From Fimbriimonadaceae bacterium (GTDB lineage: Bacteria; Armatimonadota; Fimbriimonadia; Fimbriimonadales; Fimbriimonadaceae): a stretch of DNA of 64,000 nt. The stretch covers positions 620,001-684,000 of the forward strand of contig JAHBTD010000002.1 in assembly GCA_019638775.1 (NCBI GenBank), given 5' to 3'. Each line of letters opens with the position of its first letter. The stretch's first letter is position 1. Shown piece by piece: positions 54,965 through 63,836 of the stretch. Under the pieces are notes generated by a model. The model was not told the DNA's origin. It made no database searches and saw only the letters and a program-made list of their open reading frames with translations. The translations under genes and the position numbers were made by a program.

Positions 54965-57919
54965 TTAGGCTATACGCATTGTCAACTGCCCGCCTGCCCG
55001 CCCAACATAGCAGATCGTCAGCCCCTTTCCTCGCTCGGCCTTGAATATGATGATCATGTTGCCCTTGCGCATGAAAAAGAAGCTCTCATTGCCTTTCATC
55101 GGAATATCAACCCTTCCAAAAGGCTGCCGATTAAAGTTCTGACCTATCGTCACCAAGAGCTCCTGCAGTCGACCAGGTTCTAGCTTCTCCTTTATCCTAT
55201 CGATTGCGCCTCTCATCTCTGCTTCAATCCACCAATAGTAGATGGTCGCCGCGAGTCCAACCAGCGCTTGTGCCGCTCCAGCCGCGGTGGTCTGTCCACT
55301 GGAACTGTTCATCATCCACTGATGGAGGGCCTCAGCAAAACCTTCGGCGATAGACCCGGAAATATCGATTCCTGCCCCAAGGCTGTCCTTCAAATCTTCG
55401 ATCAGCTTCTCACCATCACCTGATATAAGGCCCTTGCCCATCATGTCCTTTAGCCAATCGTCAAACGCCTTCGCTCGCTCCTCAGCCTCCTTAGCTTGGC
55501 GTTCGGCCTGTGCCTTTTGCGCCTCAGCAGCAGCTTGACGAGCCTTTCGCTCGGTCTCGGCTTGCTGTCGCGCACGGTCTGCAGCAAGCTTTCGAGCTGT
55601 CTCTTCAGCCTGTCGCTGTTGTTCAGCGAGTTGATCGGCAGTGCCCTGGGCTGCTTCAGCCGCATCCTTTGCAGCCTTTGCGTTCTGTCGGTGTTGCTCG
55701 GCTGCTTTCTTCAACTCCTCTTCAAGCTGCATCTTCGCGTTGGCGAGATCTCTAATCTGGTTGGCGTATAGCTGCAGGTCCTTTGAGGTCTTCGGGCAAT
55801 GCTGAGTCAGAGCTTGGAAGAACCGCTCAAGTCTGCTTCTCAAGTTGGCACGGCCCTCGATGTACGACCGGATTCGCTCCAGAATCTCACGGAACTTGTG
55901 ACAGAGCACATCAATCTCCGACTCTTTGACTTCAGCAGCTTGGGCATTTGCCGCAGCGACCTGAGCCTTCTTAGCCGCTTCCTCCATCTCTGCGCAATGC
56001 TCCTTGCATGCCTTGACCTTAGCCTCAAGGTCTTCGATCTCCTTTTTCTTGTCCGCTAGCTTTTTGGCAAGATCGCGCTTTTTCCTGCGGGCATCATTGA
56101 TCTTTTGGCTCTGCGGCGAGCCGAAGTTGTTGATCTGATTTGGCCCATCGTGGACAAATCCCCACCGGATGATGCCCACCCCAGCATCAAAAGTCGCCCG
56201 GCCCGTCCAACCGTCCGCCAGGAAGGTGGCCTGAACATCGGCAGCAAGGTCCGTCATCTGCTTCTCGATGTCCTTTTGGTCTTGCTTGGCTTTGTCGAGA
56301 GCCTTTTGAAGGGCGTCGCAATCCTCCTTACACTTCTTTGCCGCAGCCTCAACCTCATTTGCCTGCTTTTTAAGGTCGTCCTTATTCGCAGCGCCACCCG
56401 GGCTTGCCTTAATCTTTTCAAGCTCTTTAATGAGTTTGTCCATCTCGAAGAAGCCAGTGCCCATCAGTCTGTCAAGCTCGGCATCAAGCGCTTCCAGATT
56501 GCTCGCCTGCTTCAGGGCTTCACGGGCCTTGCTACGCTCCTCGGCTTCCCTTAGCCACTGTTCTGTCGCCTTTCTATTCCACTCGTCGATTGCCGATTCG
56601 TACTGGACAACCTGATTAAACGTGGCCATGATCATCGAGCTTGTTGTCGTCATCGTGTTGCGGGCAGCCCTCGTGTACTCGCGTTGGACATCGCCATTCC
56701 CGAAGGAAACAGGTGGATCGTCGCTGCCAATGGTAACGGCAATGCCATCCGTTGCGGAGTTTTGTTCGCCTGTGATGGCAGCGGCGAGTACGAACCCCGG
56801 GCCCTCGGGCAATTGAGACGCATTGAGTTGAGCGCTGAAGCCGTCACTCATGTCGAAATCGGTTCCTAGATCGCGCATGAAGCCGCGCAAACTTACATAG
56901 ACAAAGCGCACTAGTACAGGCACCTTCCCTTGTGGGAAGCAAGTAGCCGAGAAGGTTGCAGACTCATTTGCTTTGATCTTGCTTGGGCCGGTCACCTTCA
57001 CGACGATTGGGTCGGGCTCGTCATCGGGGTCGGACACAGAACTCTTCATCGCAGTCTGTAATGAAAGTTCATATCTTCCCGCCCCTATAGCCGTGACCGG
57101 AACTTCGATTCGGAATGCCCCGTTGGCGTCAAGTTTCGACTTGTTCACTTCGATAACTTGCGTGTTGCCACCCTTGAGGCTCACGATGCTGGGACTATTG
57201 TTGGTCAGCACCATCGGGATCGTTTCTGATTGGATGTCGCTTAGACCAAGCAAGCCGATGTTTGCCTGAGTCGATTCTCCAACCTTGATGAGCGGGTCCT
57301 CGATCGAAAACAGGGGTGTCACGACTCGTGTTTCGCATTGAACGGCAGCTTGTGATCCCTCCTGAATGTTGAATTTGAACTTCCCTGTCATCAAGCCGGG
57401 GGGCAGTACATAGCAACTTCTTGGAGATTCCGCCACGACCGTCATCGGCCCCAGTACGGTCGATGCCTTGGTTGATTTTACGTCACCATCAAAGGGTCCG
57501 CTGACGGCGATTGCCGTGCCTCGGGGAACCATCGCGCTTGAACTGTAGTTTGAGGGCGCAGGGCATACGATGGCGCCATCAAGCCGGGCGAGAATACTTC
57601 CCGTTACTACTGGCTTGTTGTCGGTTGTTCGAATGGCCCAGCCGATGGTGAATCCGGACCCCATTCTTGTCGGCTCTCCCAACCCCGCTGAGTTCGTGAT
57701 GATGTACTTTGTTGACGGCTTAAGCGTGCTGCCATCAGCTTCCAATACGACGCCACTGATCCTGTCGCCAGCTTGCGTATCGCCCGGCAAGAAGGCTCGG
57801 AGGTCAACACCATCGATGGTAGTTGAAATGACTTTGCACCCGCCGCGATCCTCAACAACGACACCCTGAAAAGTGTCCTGTCGCAGCAACGTCGCGCCCA
57901 GCAATAGTGTTGTTAGCAT
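54965..57919 (-). CDS. large secreted coiled-coil protein
   Basis: 985 residues from ATG 57919 (a TTG two codons earlier is closer to GGAGG). Short signal MLTTLLLGATLLRQD. Residues about 15-420 are beta-sandwich repeats (YIITNSAGLGEPTRMGSGFT, FRIEVPVTAIGAGRYELSLQ) like surface Ig/PKD folds. From about 440 to 830 it is coiled coil broken by a folded insert near 575-620 (FLADGWTGRATFDAGVGIIR). Two Cys pairs occur in the coils, KKCKEDCDALQ and KACKEHCAEME. It ends in a C-terminal domain about 850-985. It could be a long extracellular stalk or spacer. No known family. Confidence 0.7.
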   Translation of the reverse strand: MLTTLLLGATLLRQDTFQGVVVEDRGGCKVISTTIDGVDLRAFLPGDTQAGDRISGVVLEADGSTLKPSTKYIITNSAGLGEPTRMGSGFTIGWAIRTTDNKPVVTGSILARLDGAIVCPAPSNYSSSAMVPRGTAIAVSGPFDGDVKSTKASTVLGPMTVVAESPRSCYVLPPGLMTGKFKFNIQEGSQAAVQCETRVVTPLFSIEDPLIKVGESTQANIGLLGLSDIQSETIPMVLTNNSPSIVSLKGGNTQVIEVNKSKLDANGAFRIEVPVTAIGAGRYELSLQTAMKSSVSDPDDEPDPIVVKVTGPSKIKANESATFSATCFPQGKVPVLVRFVYVSLRGFMRDLGTDFDMSDGFSAQLNASQLPEGPGFVLAAAITGEQNSATDGIAVTIGSDDPPVSFGNGDVQREYTRAARNTMTTTSSMIMATFNQVVQYESAIDEWNRKATEQWLREAEERSKAREALKQASNLEALDAELDRLMGTGFFEMDKLIKELEKIKASPGGAANKDDLKKQANEVEAAAKKCKEDCDALQKALDKAKQDQKDIEKQMTDLAADVQATFLADGWTGRATFDAGVGIIRWGFVHDGPNQINNFGSPQSQKINDARRKKRDLAKKLADKKKEIEDLEAKVKACKEHCAEMEEAAKKAQVAAANAQAAEVKESEIDVLCHKFREILERIRSYIEGRANLRSRLERFFQALTQHCPKTSKDLQLYANQIRDLANAKMQLEEELKKAAEQHRQNAKAAKDAAEAAQGTADQLAEQQRQAEETARKLAADRARQQAETERKARQAAAEAQKAQAERQAKEAEERAKAFDDWLKDMMGKGLISGDGEKLIEDLKDSLGAGIDISGSIAEGFAEALHQWMMNSSSGQTTAAGAAQALVGLAATIYYWWIEAEMRGAIDRIKEKLEPGRLQELLVTIGQNFNRQPFGRVDIPMKGNESFFFMRKGNMIIIFKAERGKGLTICYVGRAGGQLTMRIA

Positions 57920-58022
57920 GATCAAGAAATCCTCCGATCTCTAACCATTCTAAGCAATTTCGCTGAGGATGTCGAATCTGGCCTGCTGAAGCTGACCATT
58001 CATTCGGAACATTCTCAAAGCA

Positions 58023-58061
58023 CAAAAAGAACAGGTTGTAGACGTAAAGTCTGCAACCTGT
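58023..58061 (-). terminator. intrinsic terminator of the E2 gene
   Basis: ACAGGTTGTAGAC (58031-58043) pairs with GTCTGCAACCTGT (58049-58061) with one G-T pair, loop GTAAA. On the minus strand TTCTTTTTG follows. Confidence 0.85.
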
Positions 58062-58115
58062 CCTCAAAAAGCAGCTATCGTTTCAAACTAACGATAGCGC
58101 CTTCACAGCTGAGAG

Positions 58116-59384
58116 CTACTTATAAAAGTCGAATCCTTCGAGGCGCTTCTTAAACGACTGCAAGAATCGTCCGGCAAGGAGACCATCGATGATCCGGTGA
58201 TCGTATGTGAGGACGAAATACATCATCGAGCGCATAGCGATCATGTCGTCCACAATCACGGGCAATTTTTGGATTGCATAAGCGCCACCAATCGCGGCTT
58301 GGGGAGCATTGATCATCGGCGTACCGAACAAGGCACCGTAGCTGCCGGGATTAGTTAAAGTAAACGTGCCGCCTTGCACATCCGTAACCTGCAGTGTATT
58401 GTTGCGAGCCTTCTTGGCAATAGCTTCCAGGTCACGCGCTATCTCCACTAGGGACTTCTTGTGACAATCGCGAATGACCGGGACAATCAAGCCCTCATCG
58501 CCCTTCTCACCCAATGAGACGGCGCATCCCATGTGAACACCGTTTGTGTAAACCACGTTGCCCTCTTGCAGGCTTGCATTCACCATTCGGAACTCCAGCA
58601 AGGCTTCCGTAAGCGCCTTGATAAAGAACGGCGTATAGGTCAACTTGACTCCGTTTGCCGACTGGAAAGCGTCCTTGTTCGATTCTCGGAACTTGACAAG
58701 ATTGGTGACATCGATCTGGATGACCGTGCTGACTGTTGGTACTTGGCTGCTGCGCACCATAGCTTCAGCAATCATCTTGCGCATACCAACCAAAGGCACG
58801 ACTTCTTGATCCGGACCTGCTGCGATTGGCGCGGGCTTTGCCGAAAGGTTGGGCATAGCCGTGCCGCCTTGACGACCACCAGAGATATAGGCTTCAAGGT
58901 CTTTCTTGGTTACCCGATTGCCGCTTCCCGAACCTTGAATTGTCGACAATTCGGCATCTGAGATTCCTCGCTCTTTAGCTATCGCTCGCACGACAGGCGT
59001 GTACCAGACACGACCGTTCGGTCCAACAGCAGGAGCAGCGGGTTCCGGAGTACTTGGGGTTTCATTAACCTGGGGTTTTGGCTCAGGCTTGGCCTCTGCC
59101 TTCTTGGTTTCAGGCGCCTTGGTCTCAGTTGAAGCTGACGCACCTGTGCCATCGTCGATCGTTCCCATCGCTTCGAAAACCTTGACGGTTGCCCCTTCGG
59201 GGATGATGATCTTTGAGAGAACACCGGTTGCAGGCGCGGGAAGCTCAGTGTTGACCTTGTCGGTCATGATCTCTACGATCGGTTCGTCTTCCTTGACAGC
59301 GTCGCCTTCTTTCTTCAACCAGCGACTCACGGTGCCTTCATGAACGGATTCGCCCAACTCAGGCATGAGAATCTCGACGGCCAT
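58116..59384 (-). CDS. 2-oxo acid dehydrogenase E2, dihydrolipoyl acyltransferase
   Basis: 422 residues. Order: lipoyl domain 1-80 (MPELGESVHEGTVSRWLKKE, lipoylated Lys43 in TDKVNTE), Ala/Pro/Glu-rich linker, peripheral-subunit binding domain about 128-165 (PVVRAIAKERGISDAELSTI), then the catalytic domain with the His-Asp motif YDHRIIDG near 395. It transfers acyl groups from E1 to CoA in the core of pyruvate, branched-chain or oxoglutarate dehydrogenase. D-K-V-N-T-E and a single lipoyl domain fit branched-chain (BkdB) or succinyl (SucB) types. No E1 or E3 gene adjacent. TAAAAT is 5 nt before ATG 59384. Confidence 0.9.
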   Translation of the reverse strand: MAVEILMPELGESVHEGTVSRWLKKEGDAVKEDEPIVEIMTDKVNTELPAPATGVLSKIIIPEGATVKVFEAMGTIDDGTGASASTETKAPETKKAEAKPEPKPQVNETPSTPEPAAPAVGPNGRVWYTPVVRAIAKERGISDAELSTIQGSGSGNRVTKKDLEAYISGGRQGGTAMPNLSAKPAPIAAGPDQEVVPLVGMRKMIAEAMVRSSQVPTVSTVIQIDVTNLVKFRESNKDAFQSANGVKLTYTPFFIKALTEALLEFRMVNASLQEGNVVYTNGVHMGCAVSLGEKGDEGLIVPVIRDCHKKSLVEIARDLEAIAKKARNNTLQVTDVQGGTFTLTNPGSYGALFGTPMINAPQAAIGGAYAIQKLPVIVDDMIAMRSMMYFVLTYDHRIIDGLLAGRFLQSFKKRLEGFDFYK

Positions 59385-59389
59385 GCCCT

Positions 59390-59395
59390 ATTTTA
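59390..59395 (-). promoter_or_regulatory. -10-like TAAAAT 5 nt before the E2 start
   Basis: Minus strand: TAAAAT, AGGGC, ATG 59384. Confidence 0.5.
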
Positions 59396-59551
59396 GCCTT
59401 GCCGAAGTCCGGGTTGCTTGGGTCTGAGAATTTTTGGGAGCGTCGGCTATTGGCTATCCCGTTTTTGACAAGTGGAGGGCGGGTGGTTTTCAGGTTGCCG
59501 TCAGGCAGTGAGCCACTTGCAAACTACCTGTCAACTACCAGCCTACGCTCC

Positions 59552-60490
59552 TCAATCAAACTCAGCCTGCAAGAAGCTCTTCAGGTCTTCCTCGTTGACC
59601 TCGGGCTCACCGGGGGACACGTTGTCCAACTTTCCTTCTTTCATCCATTGCTCAAGCTCATCCACAAGTGCGAACAGGTGATCGAACGAATCAACATAGA
59701 ACAACAATGGCTGATAATGATCGATCTCAAAACATTGGTTCACAACCCACTCCATCTGGAATGGATAGCGCTGAACCTCTGGTGAGTCGATACAGTGCGC
59801 GATCTCGCCATAGGAGCTGAGCAGGCCGCTGCCGTAGACTGATAGTCCCTTGCCGTCGGGCCTCTTCATCAGACCAAACTCGATGGAGAACCAGAAGAAC
59901 CGGGCCATCGCCTTGATGATGCAGCTCAGCTTTCGTGCCTGCTCTTCTCGATCCTTGATCTCGTGTGCAATCTGGGCTGCGGTGTGGGCGCATTCGCCGA
60001 ACCGGACCAGAGTGTCGGCAAACATCTTGTCGGTGTGCATGGGCACGTGCCCGGCGATGTCGTGGAAGATATCCGGCTCGGGCAAATACTCAAGCTTGTC
60101 GGACCGCCGAATCGTGATCGTGGTCGGAAACTCCCGATTACGCAGACAGTCGAAGAAAAGATAGGCTGGCACATATCCGCTGACAGCTTTAGCGCTGAAG
60201 CCGGTCAGGGGCTTCAAGAACTGGTTCACATCGTCGAGATTGGCGACGTAGTCAGGATTGAGACAGAGCCGCGAGATGCCTTCGCGAAAATGCTCGTTGG
60301 CATATTTGTCCCAGCGATCCTGCATTCGGGCGTAGAGCTTGCGCCACGCCTCGTGGTTCTCCTCGTTGTACAGCTCATACGGCTGGCGGATGTAGAGCTC
60401 GCCCTTCGCCTTGGCCTCCTCAATGAAGGGGGCCATGGTCGTTGTCAAACCGGGGCCGTTGGGATCGTATTGGGGGATTGCTTGGGCCAT
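59552..60490 (-). CDS. phhA: phenylalanine 4-monooxygenase (aromatic amino acid hydroxylase)
   Basis: 312 residues. Pterin-dependent hydroxylation of phenylalanine to tyrosine. Non-haem iron ligands: DIFHDIAGHVPMH (His143, His148) and WFSIEFGLMK (Glu204). Other family blocks: PLTGFSAKAVSGYVPAYLFF with FDCLRNREFPTTITIRR, and YGSGLLSSYGEIAHCIDSPE. It keeps the catalytic domain without an ACT regulatory domain, as usual in bacteria. About 15 extra residues lie between the His pair and the Glu compared with the Chromobacterium enzyme. A GAGGAG site lies about 10 nt before the ATG. Tyrosine or tryptophan hydroxylation is less likely. Confidence 0.93.
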   Translation of the reverse strand: MAQAIPQYDPNGPGLTTTMAPFIEEAKAKGELYIRQPYELYNEENHEAWRKLYARMQDRWDKYANEHFREGISRLCLNPDYVANLDDVNQFLKPLTGFSAKAVSGYVPAYLFFDCLRNREFPTTITIRRSDKLEYLPEPDIFHDIAGHVPMHTDKMFADTLVRFGECAHTAAQIAHEIKDREEQARKLSCIIKAMARFFWFSIEFGLMKRPDGKGLSVYGSGLLSSYGEIAHCIDSPEVQRYPFQMEWVVNQCFEIDHYQPLLFYVDSFDHLFALVDELEQWMKEGKLDNVSPGEPEVNEEDLKSFLQAEFD

Positions 60491-60558
60491 CTTCTTCGAC
60501 TCCTCAAGAGTTTCTACGACTATTATGGGCCCGACTCGCAGATTCCTGCCCGAGGACT

Positions 60559-60924
60559 CTATTCTTCGAAGACGCGATTACGCCATTTCGCGATGAAATG
60601 ATGTCCGACCGCGACCAGAATCACGATCAGAGGCATAAGCAGGCTCCCAAGGTGCCCGATCATCATTTTGCGACCGTGATACATCGAACGATATATCTCA
60701 CTTTCGGGCGATGAAGAAACCCAAGTCCAGAAGGGGGAGAATCCAAGAAAGACACCTAAACCACAAATCCCAACTCCGACCCATTTCGCCTTCGATTTTG
60801 CCCCGTCACGCTCTTTCATCGCCCCCACAAAGTACATGAGACCGCCGAAAATCGAAGCAATCAGCGGCAGCAACATCGGCTCAAACCAGTTATTTGGTTC
60901 GGTCAAAGCAAAATACATCTCCAT
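60559..60924 (-). CDS. three-helix membrane protein, unknown
   Basis: 121 residues: helices near 17-36 (MLLPLIASIFGGLMYFVGAM), 47-66 (WVGVGICGLGVFLGFSPFW) and 92-110 (LGSLLMPLIVILVAVGHHFI), with a basic C-terminus KWRNRVFEE. No recognised family. It ends 68 bp from the hydroxylase start on the same strand, so a shared transcript is possible. Confidence 0.65.
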   Translation of the reverse strand: MEMYFALTEPNNWFEPMLLPLIASIFGGLMYFVGAMKERDGAKSKAKWVGVGICGLGVFLGFSPFWTWVSSSPESEIYRSMYHGRKMMIGHLGSLLMPLIVILVAVGHHFIAKWRNRVFEE

Positions 60925-61040
60925 CAGCGTACACCGTTCGTATTGTGGCAGGACATTATGAGAAACGAGGAGCGTTAACCACGACCCTCCAGCTCTACAC
61001 CGGAGAATGGATGCAGTTTCTGTGCCAGGTTCAACATGAA

Positions 61041-61078
61041 AACGAAAATGGACCCGTTCAATATTAACGGGTCCATTT
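61041..61078 (-). terminator. intrinsic terminator of the response regulator gene
   Basis: AAATGGACCCGTT (61046-61058) pairs perfectly with AACGGGTCCATTT (61066-61078), followed on the minus strand by TTCGTTTTC. Confidence 0.88.
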
Positions 61079-61115
61079 CTTCAAGTGGTCGTCGTCGACG
61101 CTCACTCATTAATCT

Positions 61116-61520
61116 TTAGATATCAAATCGCTTCGGTCCGCCGTCGTCGCTTGGGGCTGTGATGCGCTTCACAAACGTCACGAGCTCCATCGGGTTGAAC
61201 GGTTTTGTGAGATACATATCCGCCCCGTAATGGTATCCCTCGAAAACGTCCTTATCCTGAGCCTTCGCGGTCAGCATGATGACCGGAAGATTCTCGGTTT
61301 CTGGGTCGCGCCGCAGGCTTTTTAGGACCTCGAAACCGTCCATGTACGGCATCATTACGTCCAGTACGACGCAATTGGGCTTTTCCGATTTGATTTTTTC
61401 AAGTCCTTCTTTCCCATCAAAGGCAGTGACTACTTGGTAGCCCTGTCTCTCCAGGTTGACCTGAATGAGTCTAACTATGTGTCTCTCGTCATCGCAAACT
61501 AAGATCTTCAGCGGCGGCAT
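61116..61520 (-). CDS. single-domain response regulator
   Basis: 134 residues, one receiver domain. CDDERH holds the acidic pair (Asp10, Asp11), VVLDVMMPYMDGF the phosphoacceptor Asp54, VIMLTAKAQ the Thr and LTKPFNP the Lys. There is no output domain, as in CheY or Spo0F-type relays, so it probably passes phosphate or binds a target. GGAGGAGCATGA precedes the ATG. The nearest complete kinases are at 29283 and 35206. Confidence 0.95.
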   Translation of the reverse strand: MPPLKILVCDDERHIVRLIQVNLERQGYQVVTAFDGKEGLEKIKSEKPNCVVLDVMMPYMDGFEVLKSLRRDPETENLPVIMLTAKAQDKDVFEGYHYGADMYLTKPFNPMELVTFVKRITAPSDDGGPKRFDI

Positions 61521-61624
61521 TCATGCTCCTCCGGGTGCTCGTGCATCCTACCTGATCCATCTTACCAAGTCAATCGGGCCTACTCAAGGCCTGAGCCGCA
61601 TATCGGCGGAAAATCGTTGCCGGG

Positions 61625-61630
61625 TACCCT
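61625..61630 (+). promoter_or_regulatory. -10-like TACCCT 7 nt before a GTG start
   Basis: TACCCT, TCCTTTC, GTG 61638. It decides the start of the FAH-family gene. Confidence 0.5.
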
Positions 61631-61637
61631 TCCTTTC

Positions 61638-62441
61638 GTGAAGCTATGTCGGTTCGAACTCCTCGAAAACCCAGGCACTGCACGTTCCGGATTTTACTAC
61701 GGCGGCAAGGTCTATGAGACGGACGGGCAAGAAGCCATCGCCGTTCACGAATCATCGATCGTTCGTTTTCTTTCTCCTATCGGGACACCCCCGAGCGTAC
61801 GCTTGTTTCATTACATCGGAGCCGGCTTTAGCGAATGGGCGGGTGCAATGTCGGCAAGCGCGGATACTGCCGACCTTGGATTTGCCTACCTCAACGCCGC
61901 CTCTGTCGTGGGGCCAAACCTCATCATCAAGCATCCCTACCCCGACGACATCGGGGTCGTTCCCTGCCTCGCTATCGTCGTGGCAAACCCCGCTGAAAGC
62001 GTAGATCCCGACATCTCGGACGGGCTTCTGCTTGGGCTCATGCCCGCGATGGTGTTCTACTACTCCTCACTTGCTGAAAGTGATCGAATGCGTGGGCTCG
62101 GTCCAGCCCGTTCACACGACATTGCCTGCGTCATCGGCCCTGCACTAACCACACCTGAGGAATTGGAGGACTGTATGCAAGAGACTCCCCACGGCCAGCA
62201 TTACGAGCTTGAATTTGCACTCAAGGTGAACAAGGAGGATGTCGCGGCATTCACCACGGATAAGGACACTTGGACACCCGCCGATCTCATTGCCTACGCA
62301 AGCCGGACTCGGCCTGTGCTGCAAGGAGATATCCTCTTAATCGCGTTAGGCACAGCCGAACTGAAGCAGGGACTGGCCTCGGAAGACGAAGTGATTCTTG
62401 TTTCTGACCGCCTCGGAGCCCTCGGGTGTGTGATTGAATGA
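61638..62441 (+). CDS. fumarylacetoacetate hydrolase (FAH) family protein
   Basis: 267 residues from GTG 61638, giving the usual opening KLCRFE and YYGGKVYETDG. Blocks of the FAH fold: VGPNLIIKHPYPDDI, PCLAIVVANPAESV, GLGPARSHDIACVIGPALTT with the family's G-P-x-(L/I) turn, and GDILLIALG near the end. The usual metal Glu-Glu-Asp set is not clearly kept (E-L-E-F in HYELEFALKVN may be part), so activity is open. Homologues cleave or decarboxylate small keto acids. The in-frame TTG 61617 would overlap the -10-like box. Confidence 0.78.
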   Translation: MKLCRFELLENPGTARSGFYYGGKVYETDGQEAIAVHESSIVRFLSPIGTPPSVRLFHYIGAGFSEWAGAMSASADTADLGFAYLNAASVVGPNLIIKHPYPDDIGVVPCLAIVVANPAESVDPDISDGLLLGLMPAMVFYYSSLAESDRMRGLGPARSHDIACVIGPALTTPEELEDCMQETPHGQHYELEFALKVNKEDVAAFTTDKDTWTPADLIAYASRTRPVLQGDILLIALGTAELKQGLASEDEVILVSDRLGALGCVIE

Positions 62442-62608
62442 ATTCAAACGATTCATTTGAAATCACGATGAACTGAAATTGAACTTTGCCTGCGAATGAT
62501 GAGCCTGCCATGTGACGCTTAAGATAGCCATCATAGCTTCTTTAAACTCATCACTCCCAGCATTCGCTCGTCATCACTCCTCCTTCTTCATTCACAATAG
62601 TGATTCCC

Positions 62609-63835
62609 ATGTCCACTCTCCAAAAATTCACTCTTGAAAACGGCGTTCGCGTTCTTGTCGAGCCCTTCTCCCATGTCCAGTCTGCCGCCATTGGTTTGTG
62701 GTGTAGAACCGGCAGCCGTCATGAGCGAGAAAACGAAGCAGGAATTACTCACCTGATCGAACATATGCTCTTCAAGGGAACCAATACGCGCAACTCGAAA
62801 GAGATCGCTGAGTCCATCGAGGGCCGCGGAGGTGTGCTCAACGCCTTTACCGATAAGGAGATGACCTGTTACTACACACGCGTTCTTAGCGACGATATCG
62901 AGAACGCGGTGGATGTGCTTTCGGACATGATGCTGAACTCAAAACTTGATCCTGACGAGCTTGCTAAGGAGATAGGCGTCGTGCAGGAAGAGATACGGCG
63001 GTCAGAGGATGAGCCCGGTGACCAGGTGCATGAACTGCATTTAGGGGGAAGATGGGGCGAGCATCCCCTTGGAAAGCCCATCATCGGTACTCACGAATCT
63101 GTTGGTGGATTCAAATCCGATGATCTGCGAGCGTATATCGATCGACGATACCGGGGCGAGAACATCATCCTCAGCATTGCTGGCAATGTGAACCCCGAAA
63201 CCTTCAAGTCCCTTGCCGGGGAGAAGCTCAGCGGTGTCGCTTCGGGAGTTGAGGACGAAATCATGCCGCGTCCAAGCGGATCGGCAAACATGAACTACAT
63301 CGAAAAGGATGTCGAGCAGGTTCATTTTTGCATTGGAACAGACGCCACTTCGGTTTACGATCCTCAGCTTTACACCATGGCTGTACTCGACGGAATACTG
63401 GGCGGTGGCATGAGCAGTCGACTTTTCCAAGAGATTCGTGAAAAACGAGGTCTTGCCTACTCCATCGGAAGCTACACACTGAACTACACCGCCGGAGGCG
63501 CATACACCGTTTATGGGGGAACAAGCAAGGAAACTTGGCCCCAAGTTCAGGAACTTATACATGCCGAATTCGAGAGCGTCAAGACGAATGGGTTCGACGC
63601 TGACGAGGTTGAAAGGTGCAAGCGGCACATCAAAGGCAATATTATTCTCGCCTTAGAAGGCATGTCCTCTCGAATGATGCGCAACAGCCGAAATGAGTTG
63701 CTTCATCAACGCGACATTCCGCTGGAAGAGACTATGGCAAAGATCGATTCCGTCACAAATGATGACCTTGTAGAGATTGCCAGAAAGATTTTGAGCGTCG
63801 AAAAGATAAGCACGACTGCTATCGGTCCTGCATAA
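62609..63835 (+). CDS. M16 family zinc peptidase
   Basis: 408 residues from ATG 62609; the frame begins at GTG 62600. Inverted zinc motif GITHLIEHMLFKGT (His48, Glu51, His52), distal Glu region DELAKEIGVVQEEIRRSEDE, and the second domain with GGGMSSRLFQEIREKRGLAY, which shapes the substrate cavity. The length matches YmxG/PqqL-like and mitochondrial-processing-peptidase-like bacterial members (about 410). It processes peptides; cytosolic, with no signal peptide. The next gene starts 1 bp after its stop. Confidence 0.93.
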   Translation: MSTLQKFTLENGVRVLVEPFSHVQSAAIGLWCRTGSRHERENEAGITHLIEHMLFKGTNTRNSKEIAESIEGRGGVLNAFTDKEMTCYYTRVLSDDIENAVDVLSDMMLNSKLDPDELAKEIGVVQEEIRRSEDEPGDQVHELHLGGRWGEHPLGKPIIGTHESVGGFKSDDLRAYIDRRYRGENIILSIAGNVNPETFKSLAGEKLSGVASGVEDEIMPRPSGSANMNYIEKDVEQVHFCIGTDATSVYDPQLYTMAVLDGILGGGMSSRLFQEIREKRGLAYSIGSYTLNYTAGGAYTVYGGTSKETWPQVQELIHAEFESVKTNGFDADEVERCKRHIKGNIILALEGMSSRMMRNSRNELLHQRDIPLEETMAKIDSVTNDDLVEIARKILSVEKISTTAIGPA

Positions 63836-63836
63836 G

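Noticed and set aside
61648-61665. GGTTCGAACTC, similar to a tRNA T-arm
   Set aside because: No acceptor stem or anticodon arm around it, and it lies in frame inside the FAH-family gene.
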